Source: Streptococcus orisasini
GTDB lineage: Bacteria > Bacillota > Bacilli > Lactobacillales > Streptococcaceae
DNA length: 64,000 nucleotides
NCBI RefSeq assembly: GCF_001431045.1
Contig: NZ_BCLE01000032.1
Coordinates: forward strand, 45,962 to 109,961
Direction: 5' to 3'
A program made the position numbers and the translations under genes. Shown piece by piece: positions 17,231-28,431 of this stretch (position 1 is the first letter of the stretch; the number at the start of each line of letters is the position of its first letter). The notes beneath the pieces are model-generated. The model saw only the letters and a list, made by a program, of their open reading frames with translations, ran no database searches and was not told the origin of the DNA.

Positions 17231-17683
17231 TTACGCTTCCGTAATTTGAAGTTTAATGACTCCATCAACATCCTTGTGAAGCTTTACAGGCACTTCAATG
17301 AGTCCAATAGCACGAATGGAATGATCAAGTTTAATGTGGCGTTTATCAAGTTTAATACCAAACTGCTTGTTTAATTCTTCAGAAATCTTTTTAGCTGTGA
17401 TAGAGCCAAAAATTCGGCCATCCGGACCAACTTTTTCTGTAAATTTAACAAGAGTTGTTTCTTTTTCCAAGGCTGCCTTGATTTCTTTTGCTTCAGCTAA
17501 AAGTTCGGCCTGAGCCTTTTCTGCAGATTTCTGCTTACCTTTAAGCTCATTGACAGCCTGTTTCGTTGCTTCTTTAGCCAAGTTTTTCTTAATTAAAAAA
17601 TTTTGAGCATAGCCTGTGGGAACTTCCTTGATTTCGCCTTTTTTGCCCTTTCCCTTAACATCTGCTAAAAAAATAACTTTCAT
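17231..17683 (-). CDS. rplI: 50S ribosomal protein L9
   Basis: It binds 23S rRNA near the L1 stalk and helps frame maintenance. It has 150 residues, the normal length: N-terminal [20 protein letters not shown] and [13 protein letters not shown], a long alpha-helical connector (residues about 41-75), and a C-terminal domain. It begins two bases after the gdpP stop and precedes dnaB, so the three are one operon. Confidence 0.96.
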   Translation of the reverse strand: MKVIFLADVKGKGKKGEIKEVPTGYAQNFLIKKNLAKEATKQAVNELKGKQKSAEKAQAELLAEAKEIKAALEKETTLVKFTEKVGPDGRIFGSITAKKISEELNKQFGIKLDKRHIKLDHSIRAIGLIEVPVKLHKDVDGVIKLQITEA

Positions 17684-17685
17684 TA

Positions 17686-19656
17686 TTAAAACTCCTTATT
17701 TTCTTTAAATTCTTCTTCAATTTTTTCCAACAAGAGCTGACGAACTTCTTTAACATTAACTCCCTGCATTTGACAGGCAGCTAAATTAAAGTGACCACCG
17801 CCTCCCATTTCTTCCATAATTCGCTGAACATTGATCTTATTACGGCTGCGAGCCGATACAGAGACAGACCCTTCAGGAGTTTTGATAATAACAAATGTCG
17901 CTTCAATGCCTGCCATATTCAGCATGGTATCAGCAGCTTTACCAGCAATAACATTTGAATAACTGGTATCATCTGCCCCAGCGGTTACAATAAGATTTGG
18001 CAGAATCCGCTCGCCGCGTAAAATTAATTCATTTACCGAACGATATTCATCAAAATCCAATGCTGATATATTTTGAATCTCAACATTATCACTTCCCAGT
18101 GTCCGCAAATAGCTGGCAACATCAAATGTTCGACTAGTAACACGGGTCGAAAAGTTTTTAGTGTCAAGCATAATTCCCGCCATGACAATGCTGGCTTGAA
18201 TTTTACTTAAGCGACATTTACCATCTTGAAACTGTAAAAGCTCTGTCACCAATTCACTGGCGCTGCTAGCTCCGCTCTCAATAAAGGTCAGAGTAGCATT
18301 TTCTGGAAAATCATCATCTCTTCTATGATGATCAATAACAATGACCTCTGTAAACTTATCGTAAAGCTCCCTTGACAGCGTTAACTGCAGTTTAGAGTGG
18401 TCTACCATTACAAGAAGGGAGTTGTCAGTAATCTTTTCAAGAGCCTCATTTACAGTCAGCAGCTGTGTATTGCCATCATACTGCAGGCGCTCAACAGCTC
18501 GACCAACATCATGGCTCATGCTATTCTCATCATAAACTGCATAAGCATGATCAATGATATTATTTGCAAAAACCTGCATACCAACAGAGGCACCCAAAGC
18601 ATCCATATCTAGTTTTTTATGACCCACTACAAAAACGCTGTCTGCAGTTTTAATCTTATCTGAAATAGCAGTCATCATAGCGCGGGTTCTTGTACGAGAA
18701 CGTTTCACGGTTGAAACAGTACCGCCGCCGAAATAAAGCAATCTTTTGTGTTCCTCATTTTCACGAACAACAGCTTGATCACCCCCGCGAACAAGAGCAA
18801 TATTAAGATTTTTAAGAGCAATCTGACCAATCTGATCATGATTAGCACTACCGTAGGAAATTCCCATACTCAAAGTCAAAGGAAGCTGACGTTCCTGAGC
18901 TTCTTTTCGGAACTGCTCCAGCACCTCAAATTTATCCTGAATCAATTGGTTTAAGGTGCTATAATCCGTAAAGAAATAGAACCGATCCATGTTAACCCGG
19001 CAATAAAAGATTCCCTTGTTCTGAGCAAATTCAGAAATAAAATTAGCAATGAAACCATTAATCTGAGATACATCAGCATCAGTTAAGGACTCAACAGTAT
19101 CATCATAATTATCAATAGATATAACACCAATTACAGGCTGCAAGTCTAATCCTTGCTTTGGACTGTCAGCATCTCGGGATATGTTAAAGAAATAAAAGAT
19201 CCCCTTATTTAAATCTAAATAAACAGAGTATTTATTGTCTCCAACCTCCATTGTCTGGTCAGCAGAACCTTCTTTTTTACTTTTAATAACATCGGTAATA
19301 AACTCACTGTCAAATTCACCGTCTTCTTTAGTAAAAATCAATTCTGCAAAAGGATTGAACCACTCAATTTTATCTGTTTCAAGGTCAAACTGAATAACAC
19401 CGACCGGCATTTGGTCAAGCAAAGTAATTAATTTACCTTCCGTTTGGTTATTCAGCAGTTCAATTTGCTCCAACTCCGAAATTTCATAAACACTCTTTTG
19501 ATAATAAAGCAATATTACTATAGCTGCACAGGTTAAAAAAACAATAAACATCAGCAAGGGAGAGTCTTGAAGAACACGGACACTGATAGCCAAAATCCCA
19601 AACAAAATCATACCTATCATAATTAGATGGCTAGTTGCAAAACGAAATCTTTTCAT
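17686..19656 (-). CDS. gdpP: Cyclic-di-AMP phosphodiesterase GdpP (PAS-GGDEF-DHH/DHHA1)
   Basis: A membrane-bound enzyme that hydrolyses c-di-AMP to pApA and so sets cell-wall, potassium and osmolyte homeostasis. It has 656 residues: two N-terminal membrane helices (about 8-25 and 32-52), a PAS-like domain ([12 protein letters not shown]), a degenerate GGDEF domain, then DHH with [15 protein letters not shown] and [11 protein letters not shown], and a DHHA1 domain ending [10 protein letters not shown]. The metal-binding residues are present, so it should be active. The GGDEF lacks the canonical GG(D/E)EF signature, as in other GdpP proteins. It is the first gene of a gdpP-rplI-dnaB operon. 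The promoter -10 TATAAT is visible at about 19680-19685 on the - strand. Confidence 0.95.
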   Translation of the reverse strand: MKRFRFATSHLIMIGMILFGILAISVRVLQDSPLLMFIVFLTCAAIVILLYYQKSVYEISELEQIELLNNQTEGKLITLLDQMPVGVIQFDLETDKIEWFNPFAELIFTKEDGEFDSEFITDVIKSKKEGSADQTMEVGDNKYSVYLDLNKGIFYFFNISRDADSPKQGLDLQPVIGVISIDNYDDTVESLTDADVSQINGFIANFISEFAQNKGIFYCRVNMDRFYFFTDYSTLNQLIQDKFEVLEQFRKEAQERQLPLTLSMGISYGSANHDQIGQIALKNLNIALVRGGDQAVVRENEEHKRLLYFGGGTVSTVKRSRTRTRAMMTAISDKIKTADSVFVVGHKKLDMDALGASVGMQVFANNIIDHAYAVYDENSMSHDVGRAVERLQYDGNTQLLTVNEALEKITDNSLLVMVDHSKLQLTLSRELYDKFTEVIVIDHHRRDDDFPENATLTFIESGASSASELVTELLQFQDGKCRLSKIQASIVMAGIMLDTKNFSTRVTSRTFDVASYLRTLGSDNVEIQNISALDFDEYRSVNELILRGERILPNLIVTAGADDTSYSNVIAGKAADTMLNMAGIEATFVIIKTPEGSVSVSARSRNKINVQRIMEEMGGGGHFNLAACQMQGVNVKEVRQLLLEKIEEEFKENKEF

Positions 19657-19819
19657 TATCTAAACCTCTTAAGCTTTAATTATACCATAAAAGCTTTATA
19701 AAATATAGAGGTCTAAAAAGGCTGCACGACCTAGGTATGAAAGTACAATGTCAGCCTTAATTCTGATTTCTAAACAGTCTAAAATCACACAATTTACGTA
19801 AAAAACTACTTTTGTGCAG

Positions 19820-21715
19820 CTAGTTTTTAGCTGATCGATTTCTTCCTTCCAAGTAGACCATCAAAATAGAAATATCTGCCGGATTAACTCCGGAAATACG
19901 GCTGGCCTGTCCAATCGTTTCGGGATTAATCTTTTTAAATTTTTGACGCGCTTCAGTTGCGATAGAATCGATCGCATCCCAGTCAATATTTTTAGGAATA
20001 CGCTTTTCTTCCATGCGCTTCATTTTGGCAACCTGATCAAGGGCTTTTTTGATATAACCTTCGTATTTTATTTCTGTTTCTAAAAGTTCAATCAGCTTAC
20101 TGTCCAAATCCTCTGCTGCAGGACCGATAAACCTGACAGCATCAGCATAGGTCACTTCTGGTCGGCGCATAAATTCTTTAGCTGTCACAGCATCCGTCAA
20201 AGGCTTAAAACCAAGTTCTTCAACCATTTTATTGGTTTCTGGCACAGGTTTTAATTTCATCGTGTTCAGACGCTTAAGTTCATTGTCAAACTGAGCTTTT
20301 TTAACAGCAAACTGCTGATAGCGTTTCTCATCAACAAGACCAATTTGATGACCAATTTCCGTCAGCCGCATATCAGCATTATCATGCCGCAGGATAAGAC
20401 GGTATTCCGCTCGAGACGTCAGCAAGCGATAAGGTTCCAAAGTCCCTTTGGTCACCAAATCATCAATCATAACACCGATATAAGCATCGCTGCGCTTGAG
20501 AATCAGTTCTGGTTTTCCTTGTATTTTAAGAGCAGCATTAATTCCAGCTACAATTCCCTGACCTGCAGCCTCTTCATAACCAGATGTTCCATTTGTTTGA
20601 CCCGCTGTAAAGAGCCCAGAAATTTTCTTGGTTTCCAGCGTTGCCCGCAGTTGGTGAGGAAGGACAATATCGTATTCAATAGCGTAGCCTGTTCGCATCA
20701 TTTCAGCCTGTTCAAGACCTTTAATGGAATGAACCAAATCTTTTTGGACATCTTCCGGCAGACTGGTTGACAGGCCCTGAATGTAAACCTCTTCAGTTTC
20801 CCGGCCTTCAGGCTCTAAAAACAGCTGATGACGGTCCTTATCCGCAAAGCGAACAATCTTATCCTCAATAGATGGGCAGTAACGCGGGCCGACACCCTTG
20901 ACAATGCCAGAAAACATGGGAGCACGGTAAAGATTTTTAGTGATGATGTCATGGCTGGTTTGATTGGTATAAGTCAGCCAGCAGGGAATTTGGTCTTTAA
21001 GATAATCTTCATCCTTAGACATGAATGAGAAATGATTGGGTTTCTCGTCTCCAGGCTGAATTTCTGTTTCATCATAGTTAATAGAATTTGCCTTCACACG
21101 AGGAGGCGTTCCGGTTTTAAAGCGACCGATTTCAAGGCCCAGTTCTTTCAAGTTGTCAGCAAGGCCAATAGAGGCTAAGCTGTTGTTAGGACCGGAGGAG
21201 TATTTGAGTTCCCCCAGAATGATTTCTCCCCGCAGAGCAGTTCCTGTAGTGACAATAACAGCCTTAGCCGAAAATTTTTGATTGGTGGCTGTCCGAACAC
21301 CAACTACCTTTCCATTTTCAACCAAGATCTCTTCGATCATAGACTGACGGAGCGTCAGATTCTCTTGCTGCTCAACAGTGTGTTTCATATTGCGGGCATA
21401 AAGAGCCTTATCAGCCTGTGCACGAAGAGCTCGAACCGCAGGTCCCTTGCCAGTATTGAGCATCTTCATCTGAATGTAAGATTTATCAATATTCTTACCC
21501 ATCTCACCGCCAAGGGCATCAATTTCACGGACCACAATTCCCTTAGCCGACCCTCCAATAGAAGGATTGCAGGGCATAAAAGCCAGCATTTCAAGGTTAA
21601 TGGTTGCAAGCAAAGTTTTGCAGCCCATGCGGCTAGTTGCAAGGCTAGCCTCAACACCGGCATGCCCAGCACCGATGACAATAACATCATAGTTTTCAGT
21701 AAATTCGTGTATCAT
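19820..21715 (-). CDS. mnmG: tRNA uridine-5-carboxymethylaminomethyl modification enzyme MnmG
   Basis: An FAD-dependent enzyme that with MnmE installs the (carboxymethyl)aminomethyl group on wobble U34 of certain tRNAs. It has 631 residues. The FAD-binding motif [14 protein letters not shown] lies at residues 11-24, and the MnmG signatures [11 protein letters not shown] near 50 and GTPPRV near 204-209 are intact, with the C-terminal helical MnmE-binding domain. The start follows GGGAGATATAA. The neighbouring mnmA (22533-23654) modifies position 2 of the same U34, so two halves of the wobble pathway sit close together. Confidence 0.96.
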   Translation of the reverse strand: MIHEFTENYDVIVIGAGHAGVEASLATSRMGCKTLLATINLEMLAFMPCNPSIGGSAKGIVVREIDALGGEMGKNIDKSYIQMKMLNTGKGPAVRALRAQADKALYARNMKHTVEQQENLTLRQSMIEEILVENGKVVGVRTATNQKFSAKAVIVTTGTALRGEIILGELKYSSGPNNSLASIGLADNLKELGLEIGRFKTGTPPRVKANSINYDETEIQPGDEKPNHFSFMSKDEDYLKDQIPCWLTYTNQTSHDIITKNLYRAPMFSGIVKGVGPRYCPSIEDKIVRFADKDRHQLFLEPEGRETEEVYIQGLSTSLPEDVQKDLVHSIKGLEQAEMMRTGYAIEYDIVLPHQLRATLETKKISGLFTAGQTNGTSGYEEAAGQGIVAGINAALKIQGKPELILKRSDAYIGVMIDDLVTKGTLEPYRLLTSRAEYRLILRHDNADMRLTEIGHQIGLVDEKRYQQFAVKKAQFDNELKRLNTMKLKPVPETNKMVEELGFKPLTDAVTAKEFMRRPEVTYADAVRFIGPAAEDLDSKLIELLETEIKYEGYIKKALDQVAKMKRMEEKRIPKNIDWDAIDSIATEARQKFKKINPETIGQASRISGVNPADISILMVYLEGRNRSAKN

Positions 21716-21841
21716 TTATATCTCCCAAACACAAAAATAGCCAAAACCCTCGAAAATTGTACGTCAAAAGACCTACAATTCTCATGAGCTTTGACCATCA
21801 TGATTATTGTTACGTTTATTCTATCAAATTCGTCGTAAAAG

Positions 21842-22474
21842 TCAATTCCTAAAAAAGGATAAGCGTTCTAATAAAGCAGAGTTAATTCCGCATTCAAAAA
21901 GGTAATCTGCAAAAGTTTTTCTCTTTAAAATCTTAGTAAGTAAAATTTCATCAAGTTGGTCAATGATATCTAAAAACGATTTTTTAGTAATAGCATTTAA
22001 AGTGAGTAGAAGTTGCGCTTCCTCACGCTTTCGTTTAGCTGCTTCTGGCGGATAGCCGATCCCAAATTCACCATGAAAAAGTTCATTTAAAGTATATTGT
22101 AAATTTAATTCCCCAGCCCAACCAAAATTTAAGCCAAATGACAAAGAAGCGACATTACCATTATTAATACGTCCAAAGAGAAAAGCATCTTGTGGTGTTT
22201 GGATGAAACCTGCACGTAAACCCGGCAGACTATTACAGGCCATCATCATGCCCTGACCAGATGAACAACCAGAAACAACAAAATCAACAGCACCAGTCTC
22301 AATAAGCAGACTAATCATAACAGCAACTTCAACATAAGAGTAATTTTCAGCCTCATCAGGAAAAATGCCAAAATTTATGACTTTATGATGATTTCCAGCT
22401 GCCCTTTTGACAGACTCAAAAAGCAATTGATTGATGCTGGTTCTTGTACTGGCTTGAATAACACCAATTTTCAT
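21842..22474 (-). CDS. RpiB/LacA/LacB family sugar-phosphate isomerase-like protein
   Basis: A 210-residue relative of ribose-5-phosphate isomerase B and galactose-6-phosphate isomerase subunits. The active-site region VSGCSSGQGMMMACNSLPGL (about residues 67-86) corresponds to the GCGTGxGxxxxANK loop, and GLRAGF follows. Two oddities are visible. The N-terminus reads IGVIQASTRTSINQLL instead of the usual GSDHAG substrate-binding start. There is also about a 60-residue charged helical C-terminal extension (from about 150). Substrate and activity are therefore uncertain. The gene lies between mnmG and mnmA on the same strand with its own AGGAG site, and no lac or pentose genes are near. Confidence 0.75.
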   Translation of the reverse strand: MKIGVIQASTRTSINQLLFESVKRAAGNHHKVINFGIFPDEAENYSYVEVAVMISLLIETGAVDFVVSGCSSGQGMMMACNSLPGLRAGFIQTPQDAFLFGRINNGNVASLSFGLNFGWAGELNLQYTLNELFHGEFGIGYPPEAAKRKREEAQLLLTLNAITKKSFLDIIDQLDEILLTKILKRKTFADYLFECGINSALLERLSFFRN

Positions 22475-22532
22475 TTCAAACTCCTATCAACATGTTTACA
22501 AATCCCACTTAACGCTTGACAAAACTGTAAAG

Positions 22533-23820
<1,288 letters not shown>

Positions 23821-23926
23821 CAAAACCAAGGATAATAACTATTCTGTAAAATCAAGCAACAGTTCCCCTGCTTTTTTAACAGTTGAAATATTTAGTTCAG
23901 TCTTAGATTTTATTCATTTGATAGAC

Positions 23927-24115
23927 TTGACAAAATTGTCAATATAGCAGATTTTTATTTACAAAAACCTACTTAAAGCTTAATTTATAGACATTTATAG
24001 CTGTAAATATATTGTCAAGCAGCCTTTGCAAACTTTTTAAATTAACCCTCAATTTACCTTTCCATATCACTTAGCTTTAGGTTAGTAAATTAAGCTAACA
24101 TAATTGACAGTAAAT
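23927..24115. repeat. AT-rich intergenic element with TTGACA/TGTCAA and TTTACA/TGTAAA palindromes
   Basis: The gap between mnmA and the next gene is over 500 bases. Its middle contains TTGACAAAATTGTCAA (23927-23942), TTTACA (about 23959), TGTAAATATATTGTCAAGC (24002-24020) and TTGACAGTAAAT (24104-24115). The 15-base TGTAAATATATTGTC is repeated exactly at 34180-34194. No gene is visible in this stretch. Origin and function unknown. Confidence 0.45.
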
Positions 24116-24116
24116 G

Positions 24117-24150
24117 AAAAAGGCTGAGACTTTTGGTCCCAACCCTTTCA
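24117..24150 (-). terminator. Terminator of the transglycosylase-like gene, GGCTGAGAC-type
   Basis: AAAAAGGCTGAGAC (24117-24130) pairs with GGTCCCAACCCTTT (24135-24148) with mismatches. On the - strand it is followed by CCTTTTTCATTT. It belongs to the same hairpin family as at 14508. Confidence 0.7.
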
Positions 24151-24165
24151 AGTTCTTTGCTTAAT

Positions 24166-24774
24166 CTACATGCCCCAAGCTGAAAGGCCTTGAGCTCTGT
24201 AAGCATTAATAGCAGAATTTATTTGATCCTGAACAGTTGCTGTTGAACCCCAACCTGGCATGGTTTGGAAGAGTCCTGAAGCTCCTGAACCATTAGTTGC
24301 ATTGACTTGACCGTTAGATTCGCGAGCAATGATGTATTCCCAAGTAGATTGTGGAACACCAGTTGCTGCTGCCATTTGTGCTGCTGCTTCTGAACCAGTT
24401 GCTCCAGCTGTATTGCCATTAACCAGATTAACAGCATTAGTTGCTTGAACATTTTGAGGAGCATAAGCAGACTCATAAGCAACATTTTGAGTTGCACTAT
24501 CAGGTGCTGCAACTTCTGTCACAGCTTCTGTAGAAGCTGCTTCTTCAGCAGGTTGATTATTCTCAGGAGCAGTCTGATTAGTTTGAGCTTGATCGGTATT
24601 TTGAGACTGTACTGGTGCCGCTTGAGCAAGAACAGACTCTGACTTTTTAATATGTGCTTCTGTATTTACGGATTCTCCTGTAAAAAGGGTCGCAAATCCT
24701 ACAAAAAAGGGTAAAACCAAAAGCTGACTTTTAACTGCTTTTTTGAATTTCGATTTTTTGACTCTACTGTACAT
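24166..24774 (-). CDS. Secreted transglycosylase-like (SLT/IsaA-type) cell-wall protein
   Basis: A 202-residue exported protein. The N-terminus is a basic, long signal peptide ([26 protein letters not shown], residues 7-32). A low-complexity linker rich in Gln, Ala, Asn and Glu runs to about 125, and the C-terminal domain resembles lytic transglycosylases: [20 protein letters not shown] with the probable catalytic glutamate near residue 152, then [10 protein letters not shown] and the final SAWGM. It probably cleaves peptidoglycan glycan strands at the surface. It shares a promoter architecture with the LysM gene next door, so the two are likely co-regulated. Confidence 0.8.
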   Translation of the reverse strand: MYSRVKKSKFKKAVKSQLLVLPFFVGFATLFTGESVNTEAHIKKSESVLAQAAPVQSQNTDQAQTNQTAPENNQPAEEAASTEAVTEVAAPDSATQNVAYESAYAPQNVQATNAVNLVNGNTAGATGSEAAAQMAAATGVPQSTWEYIIARESNGQVNATNGSGASGLFQTMPGWGSTATVQDQINSAINAYRAQGLSAWGM

Positions 24775-24808
24775 AAAAAACTAGCTTCCTTTCATGATCT
24801 CGCTTTCT

Positions 24809-24862
24809 ATCATATAAATTAATTGTTACTTTCACTTTGTTTTTATATTAAAAATATTACAA
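24809..24862 (-). promoter_or_regulatory. WalR/VicR-like box and promoter of the transglycosylase-like gene
   Basis: On the - strand TTGTAATATTTTTAAT (24847-24862) is followed, exactly 32 bases later, by the -10 TATGAT (24809-24814). There is no recognisable -35. GTAACA sits at spacer positions 18-23. The LysM gene promoter has the same elements at the same distances. The WalR/VicR half-site is TGTWAH; only the first half is well matched. Confidence 0.6.
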
Positions 24863-24881
24863 TAACATTTAAAGTAAATAA

Positions 24882-24925
24882 AAAATGCTCAAAACTATTG
24901 AAATTTTAAGCATTTTAAGCATATT
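24882..24925 (-). terminator. Terminator of the LysM gene
   Basis: AAAATGCTCAAAAC (24882-24895) pairs with the TTTTAAGCATTTT region (about 24904-24916). On the - strand the hairpin is followed by a T-rich run. A tandem TTTTAAGCA direct repeat forms part of the arm. Confidence 0.65.
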
Positions 24926-24933
24926 TTTAAAGA

Positions 24934-25797
24934 TCAATACCAGCCATTAGCATTCCAGAAAGCTTGTGCTGCTGTCCATGAACCATAGCGGCTAGTGACA
25001 TAAGCATCTGCCACACGTTCTTGGTTTTCAGCTGATAAGTCTCCCTTTAAGTAAGAGCTGCTCAGCTGATAACGGCCATAATACTGCCCGTTTTGAGCAT
25101 TGTAGTTACCGCCTGATTCCTTTTGAGCGATAAATTCTTTTGCAGCTGCATCCGATGCACTCAAGCTGCTGCTAGTTGATGCGGTTTCAGCTGTCTGCGA
25201 TTCAGCAGGAGCTGCTGTTGTTGCCTCTGTAGTTTGTGGAGCTTCTGTAGCTGTTGTTGCAGCTTCACTAACTTGCGTTGTTGCAGGTGCCGCCGTTGTT
25301 GCTTCACTTGCTTGTGTTTCTGCAGGTGCAGTTGTTGCTTCAGTCGTTTGGGGAACTTCTGAAGTAACTGTTGTTGTCGCTTCACTAACTTGTGTTTCAG
25401 TTGCTGCTGGTGTCACAGCTTCACTTGCTTGTGTTTCTGCGGATGAAGGCTGTACTGTTGTTTCTGTTGCCTGAGTTGTTTCCGAAGCTGCTGGAGCCTG
25501 TGTTTCTGATGAAGGAGCCGGGGCAGCTTCTGTTGCTGGAGAAGATGCTGCTTCTTTCTCATCTAACTCTAAAACTTGATCAGTATAAATAAGGTGGACA
25601 TCTTTAATCTTATTTATTTTAGCAAGCTTTTTAACCGTTGTTCCGTGAGCAGAAGCAATTTCTGACAAAGTGTCACCTGATTTTACAGTATAGCTTTCCG
25701 CATGTGCTGCAATAGGTAAAATTAAACTGGCAGCTGTTGCAAGTCCTGCAAAGCTAGTTTTTACGGTTTTATTTTCTAAAATATTTTTAATTGACAT
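24934..25797 (-). CDS. Secreted LysM protein with C-terminal transglycosylase-like domain
   Basis: A 287-residue exported wall-binding protein. It has a signal peptide (cleavage probably after AHA, residue 33) and one LysM peptidoglycan-binding domain (SYTVKSGDTLSEIASAHGTT, residues 35-54, to about 78). A Thr/Ala/Glu-rich linker (82-210) contains two roughly 40-residue repeats. The C-terminal domain has AQKESGGNYNAQNGQYYGRY (about 224-243) and ends NANGWY. The C-terminal domain matches transglycosylase-like proteins related to Sag/SceD; E227 is the probable catalytic acid. It is likely a cell-wall remodelling enzyme under WalRK-type control. Confidence 0.85.
   Translation of the reverse strand: MSIKNILENKTVKTSFAGLATAASLILPIAAHAESYTVKSGDTLSEIASAHGTTVKKLAKINKIKDVHLIYTDQVLELDEKEAASSPATEAAPAPSSETQAPAASETTQATETTVQPSSAETQASEAVTPAATETQVSEATTTVTSEVPQTTEATTAPAETQASEATTAAPATTQVSEAATTATEAPQTTEATTAAPAESQTAETASTSSSLSASDAAAKEFIAQKESGGNYNAQNGQYYGRYQLSSSYLKGDLSAENQERVADAYVTSRYGSWTAAQAFWNANGWY
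25195..25395 (-). repeat. In-frame tandem repeat in the LysM protein linker
   Basis: Residues about 135-161 and 174-201 are near-identical Thr/Ala/Glu/Gln-rich units (TQVSEA...PQTTEATTA...PAE). The DNA repeat is also recognisable. Such linkers vary in length between strains by slippage. Confidence 0.7.
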
Positions 25798-25825
25798 AAC
25801 TTACTCCTTTTAGCGTATATGTCCC

Positions 25826-25879
25826 ATCATACAGTAGATATGTTACCCACTTTTTAGAGTAAGATTAAATATATTACAA
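25826..25879 (-). promoter_or_regulatory. WalR/VicR-like box and promoter of the LysM gene
   Basis: On the - strand TTGTAATATATTTAAT (25864-25879) lies exactly 32 bases before the -10 TATGAT (25826-25831). GTAACA occupies spacer positions 18-23, as in the neighbouring gene. There is no consensus -35, as expected for an activator-dependent promoter. Confidence 0.6.
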
Positions 25880-25980
25880 TTAAGTTTTAATTAGAAAAAG
25901 AAAACGCCTTCTTTTGCTTTGTTAGCAATTATTTAAGCTTTGTCAAATAATTACATCTCCGCAACTACCAAACGTTTTTC

Positions 25981-26775
25981 TCATTTTTTTAATAAAAATA
26001 ATATTAAACCAAGACAGCAGATACCGATGATAGCCATGCTGTCCTTATAGGTCCATTTTAACAGTCGATATTTACTGCGTCCTGAACCACCTTGATATCC
26101 TCGCGCTTCCATAGCTGTTGCTAAAGCATCTGCTCTTTTAAAACTGGAAGCAAAAAGGGGAATCAAAATAGGAATAATAGATCTAATTTTTTGAATTAAA
26201 TTTCCCTCTCCAAAATCAACGCCACGCGCTCTCTGAGCATTCATAATACGCGTCGTATCGTCCATCAACGTTGGCACAAAGCGCAAACTCAATGACAGCA
26301 TCAAACCAATCTCATGTACAGGAACTTTTAAAGGTTCTAAGGGTTTTAAAAGAGACTCAACGGCATCTGCTAAACTAAGAGGGGTTGTTGTTAAGGTCAA
26401 CAGTGTTGAAAAGATGATAATCAGCACAAAACGCATAAAAATCAGAGCTGCCTGTCCAAGACCATAGTCTGTGATTTTGATAATCCACATTTGCAGCAGA
26501 ACCTCGCCTGCCTGAGTGAAAAAGACCTGAAACAGAGTCGTAAAAAGAATCAAGCCTATCATAGGCTTTAACCCTTTCAGGAAAAAACCGATTTTAATAC
26601 GGGACAGCAAGACCAAAACCATGGTAAAAGCAAACATCAAAAGATTTGTAATGACATTATTGGCCCAAAAAACAACAATAATAAAAATGAACATTGACAG
26701 CAGTTTGCTTCTTGGATCCAGACGATGAATGAACGAATCACCTGGAATATAGCGGCCAAGGATAAGATTATTCAT
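25981..26775 (-). CDS. ecfT: Energy-coupling factor transporter transmembrane protein EcfT
   Basis: The membrane scaffold of the group II ECF transporter; it couples the EcfA1/EcfA2 ATPases to interchangeable vitamin- or cofactor-binding S components. It has 264 residues with about five to six helices and the two Ala-Arg-Gly coupling signatures, [11 protein letters not shown] and AMEARGYQG. The ATG at 26775 follows GGAGGCG; the frame runs six codons further upstream. It overlaps the end of ecfA2 by eight bases. The S components are encoded elsewhere. Confidence 0.94.
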   Translation of the reverse strand: MNNLILGRYIPGDSFIHRLDPRSKLLSMFIFIIVVFWANNVITNLLMFAFTMVLVLLSRIKIGFFLKGLKPMIGLILFTTLFQVFFTQAGEVLLQMWIIKITDYGLGQAALIFMRFVLIIIFSTLLTLTTTPLSLADAVESLLKPLEPLKVPVHEIGLMLSLSLRFVPTLMDDTTRIMNAQRARGVDFGEGNLIQKIRSIIPILIPLFASSFKRADALATAMEARGYQGGSGRSKYRLLKWTYKDSMAIIGICCLGLILFLLKK

Positions 26776-27610
26776 TCTTAATCGCCTCCACAAATTCTTC
26801 TAGAGTAATGGGCAGAGAATCAAAAGCCATTCCCTTGTCTCTTAAATTAGCTGCAAACTGAGTAATTTTAGGAACACCCAATTGTTTGCTCTCTAGAAAT
26901 TCAATTTCCTGAAAAACTGATTTAGGACTGCCCGACAGAACAATCCTTCCCTTTTCCAGCACATAAACCCAGTCTGCATAATTAGACACATCATCCATTA
27001 AGTGAGTGACTAAAACAATGGTCATCCCTTGATGATGAAGCTCTTGAAACAGATTCATCAACTCACGCCGACCCTTGGGATCCAGACCGGCAGTAGGTTC
27101 ATCTAAAACCAAAATGCTTGGCTCCATAGCTAAAATACCTGCAATAGCTACCCTGCGCATTTGGCCGCCCGATAATTCAAAAGGATTTTTCTCAAATAAT
27201 TCCTCAGAAATGCCAACTAAAGTTAATTTTTCACGAGCTAATTTTTCAGCATCTTCCTGAGAAACACCAAAATTCTGCGGTCCAAAAGCAACATCTTTTA
27301 AAACCGTTTCATCAAAAAGCTGACTTTCCGGAAATTGAAATACCAAACCAACCTTTTTACGAATACTTTTGATATCCTTATTTTTGGAGTCGGGCTTGAT
27401 AGCCACATCATCAACATAAACAGTGCCTTCAGTCGGTGTATTAAGGCCGTTTAAAAGCTGCATGATAGTAGACTTGCCACTACCGGTATGACCAATAAAA
27501 GCTGTAAAGCTGCCATTTTTAATTTCTAAATCAACATCGAAAAGGGCACGCCCTTCAAAAGGGGTTCCCGCCTGATAAGTATAACTTACTTTTTGGAGAA
27601 TGATGCCCAT
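26768..27610 (-). CDS. ecfA2: Energy-coupling factor transporter ATPase EcfA2
   Basis: One of two ATPases of the ECF module. It has 280 residues: Walker [10 protein letters not shown] near 39-47, Q-loop FQFPESQLF, signature [13 protein letters not shown], Walker [14 protein letters not shown] and H-loop VTHLMDD. The N-terminus overlaps the end of ecfA1 by 25 bases and its 3' end overlaps ecfT, indicating tight translational coupling. The FPESQLF Q-loop is typical of EcfA2, against NPDNQFV in EcfA1. Confidence 0.94.
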   Translation of the reverse strand: MGIILQKVSYTYQAGTPFEGRALFDVDLEIKNGSFTAFIGHTGSGKSTIMQLLNGLNTPTEGTVYVDDVAIKPDSKNKDIKSIRKKVGLVFQFPESQLFDETVLKDVAFGPQNFGVSQEDAEKLAREKLTLVGISEELFEKNPFELSGGQMRRVAIAGILAMEPSILVLDEPTAGLDPKGRRELMNLFQELHHQGMTIVLVTHLMDDVSNYADWVYVLEKGRIVLSGSPKSVFQEIEFLESKQLGVPKITQFAANLRDKGMAFDSLPITLEEFVEAIKNE

Positions 27611-28428
27611 AACTTATCTTCCAATTCTTTTTCCAGCAAATAATTATTATCAAAGGTAAACCCTATTTGCTCAAGAGCCTTAATAATGGCTGAAGTAAAA
27701 GGAATATCCAATCCTAAACTCAAAAGTTCATCCCCTCGCGAAAATAATTCTCTAGGAGTTGAACAAGACTCTATCTGACCATTCTTCATCACCAAAACAC
27801 GGTCACTAAGAGTAACTTCGTCTAAATCATGAGTAATAGATATAACTGTCATACCATACTCATCACGAATTTTTTGCATGGTTTTGATTAATTCCAAGCG
27901 GCCTTCCGGATCCAGCATACTAGTTGCCTCATCCAAAATAATGATACTCGGCCGCATAGCAACTGCACCTGCAATGGCTACTCTTTGCTTTTGTCCCCCT
28001 GACAATCTAGCCGGTTCCCTTGTTCTAAAATCAGACATGCCGACGAGATTTAAAGCTTCTGTAACACGCTTTTGCATTTCTTTGAGGGGAACACCTTGAT
28101 TTTCCAGACCGAAAGCAACATCATCTTCTACAGTAGCTCCGACAAATTGATTATCTGGATTTTGAAAAACCATGCCAATCTTGTGGCGAATATCCCAAAT
28201 ATTGCTGTCAGATAACTCTTCGCCTTCTATTAAAATTTGTCCTGACTCAGCTTCTAAAAGCCCGTCAATTAAACGAACAGTCGTTGACTTACCGCTACCA
28301 TTGTGACCGATAATAGATAACCATTCCCTATGTTTCACGTGAAACGAAATATTATCTAATGTTGGCTTTTTTTGATGATCATCGTAACGAAAAGTAACAT
28401 TTTTTAATTCGATCGTTTTATCTGTCAT
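27586..28428 (-). CDS. ecfA1: Energy-coupling factor transporter ATPase EcfA1
   Basis: The partner ATPase of the ECF module, 280 residues, with Walker [11 protein letters not shown]-loop [10 protein letters not shown], signature [13 protein letters not shown], Walker [17 protein letters not shown] and ITHDLDE. It is four bases downstream of pgsA and heads the ecfA1-ecfA2-ecfT cluster. Codons for the peptide SFHVKH near residues 28-33 contain a 16-base parS site, so this gene doubles as a chromosome-segregation locus. It lacks an obvious promoter of its own and is probably co-transcribed with pgsA. Confidence 0.94.
   Translation of the reverse strand: MTDKTIELKNVTFRYDDHQKKPTLDNISFHVKHREWLSIIGHNGSGKSTTVRLIDGLLEAESGQILIEGEELSDSNIWDIRHKIGMVFQNPDNQFVGATVEDDVAFGLENQGVPLKEMQKRVTEALNLVGMSDFRTREPARLSGGQKQRVAIAGAVAMRPSIIILDEATSMLDPEGRLELIKTMQKIRDEYGMTVISITHDLDEVTLSDRVLVMKNGQIESCSTPRELFSRGDELLSLGLDIPFTSAIIKALEQIGFTFDNNYLLEKELEDKLWASFSKK
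28331..28346. promoter_or_regulatory. parS: parS centromere-like site inside ecfA1
   Basis: TGTTTCACGTGAAACG matches the bacterial parS consensus (TGTTNCACGTGAAACA) at all but the last position. It is embedded in the ecfA1 reading frame as Phe-His-Val-Lys codons about 18 kb from dnaA. ParB (45774-46550) is the expected ligand. Confidence 0.92.
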
Positions 28429-28431
28429 TGT

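Noticed and set aside
24904..24920. TTTTAAGCA direct repeat as a CiaR box
   Set aside because: The repeat period is 9 bases, not the 11 required for TTTAAG-N5-TTTAAG, and it forms a terminator arm.
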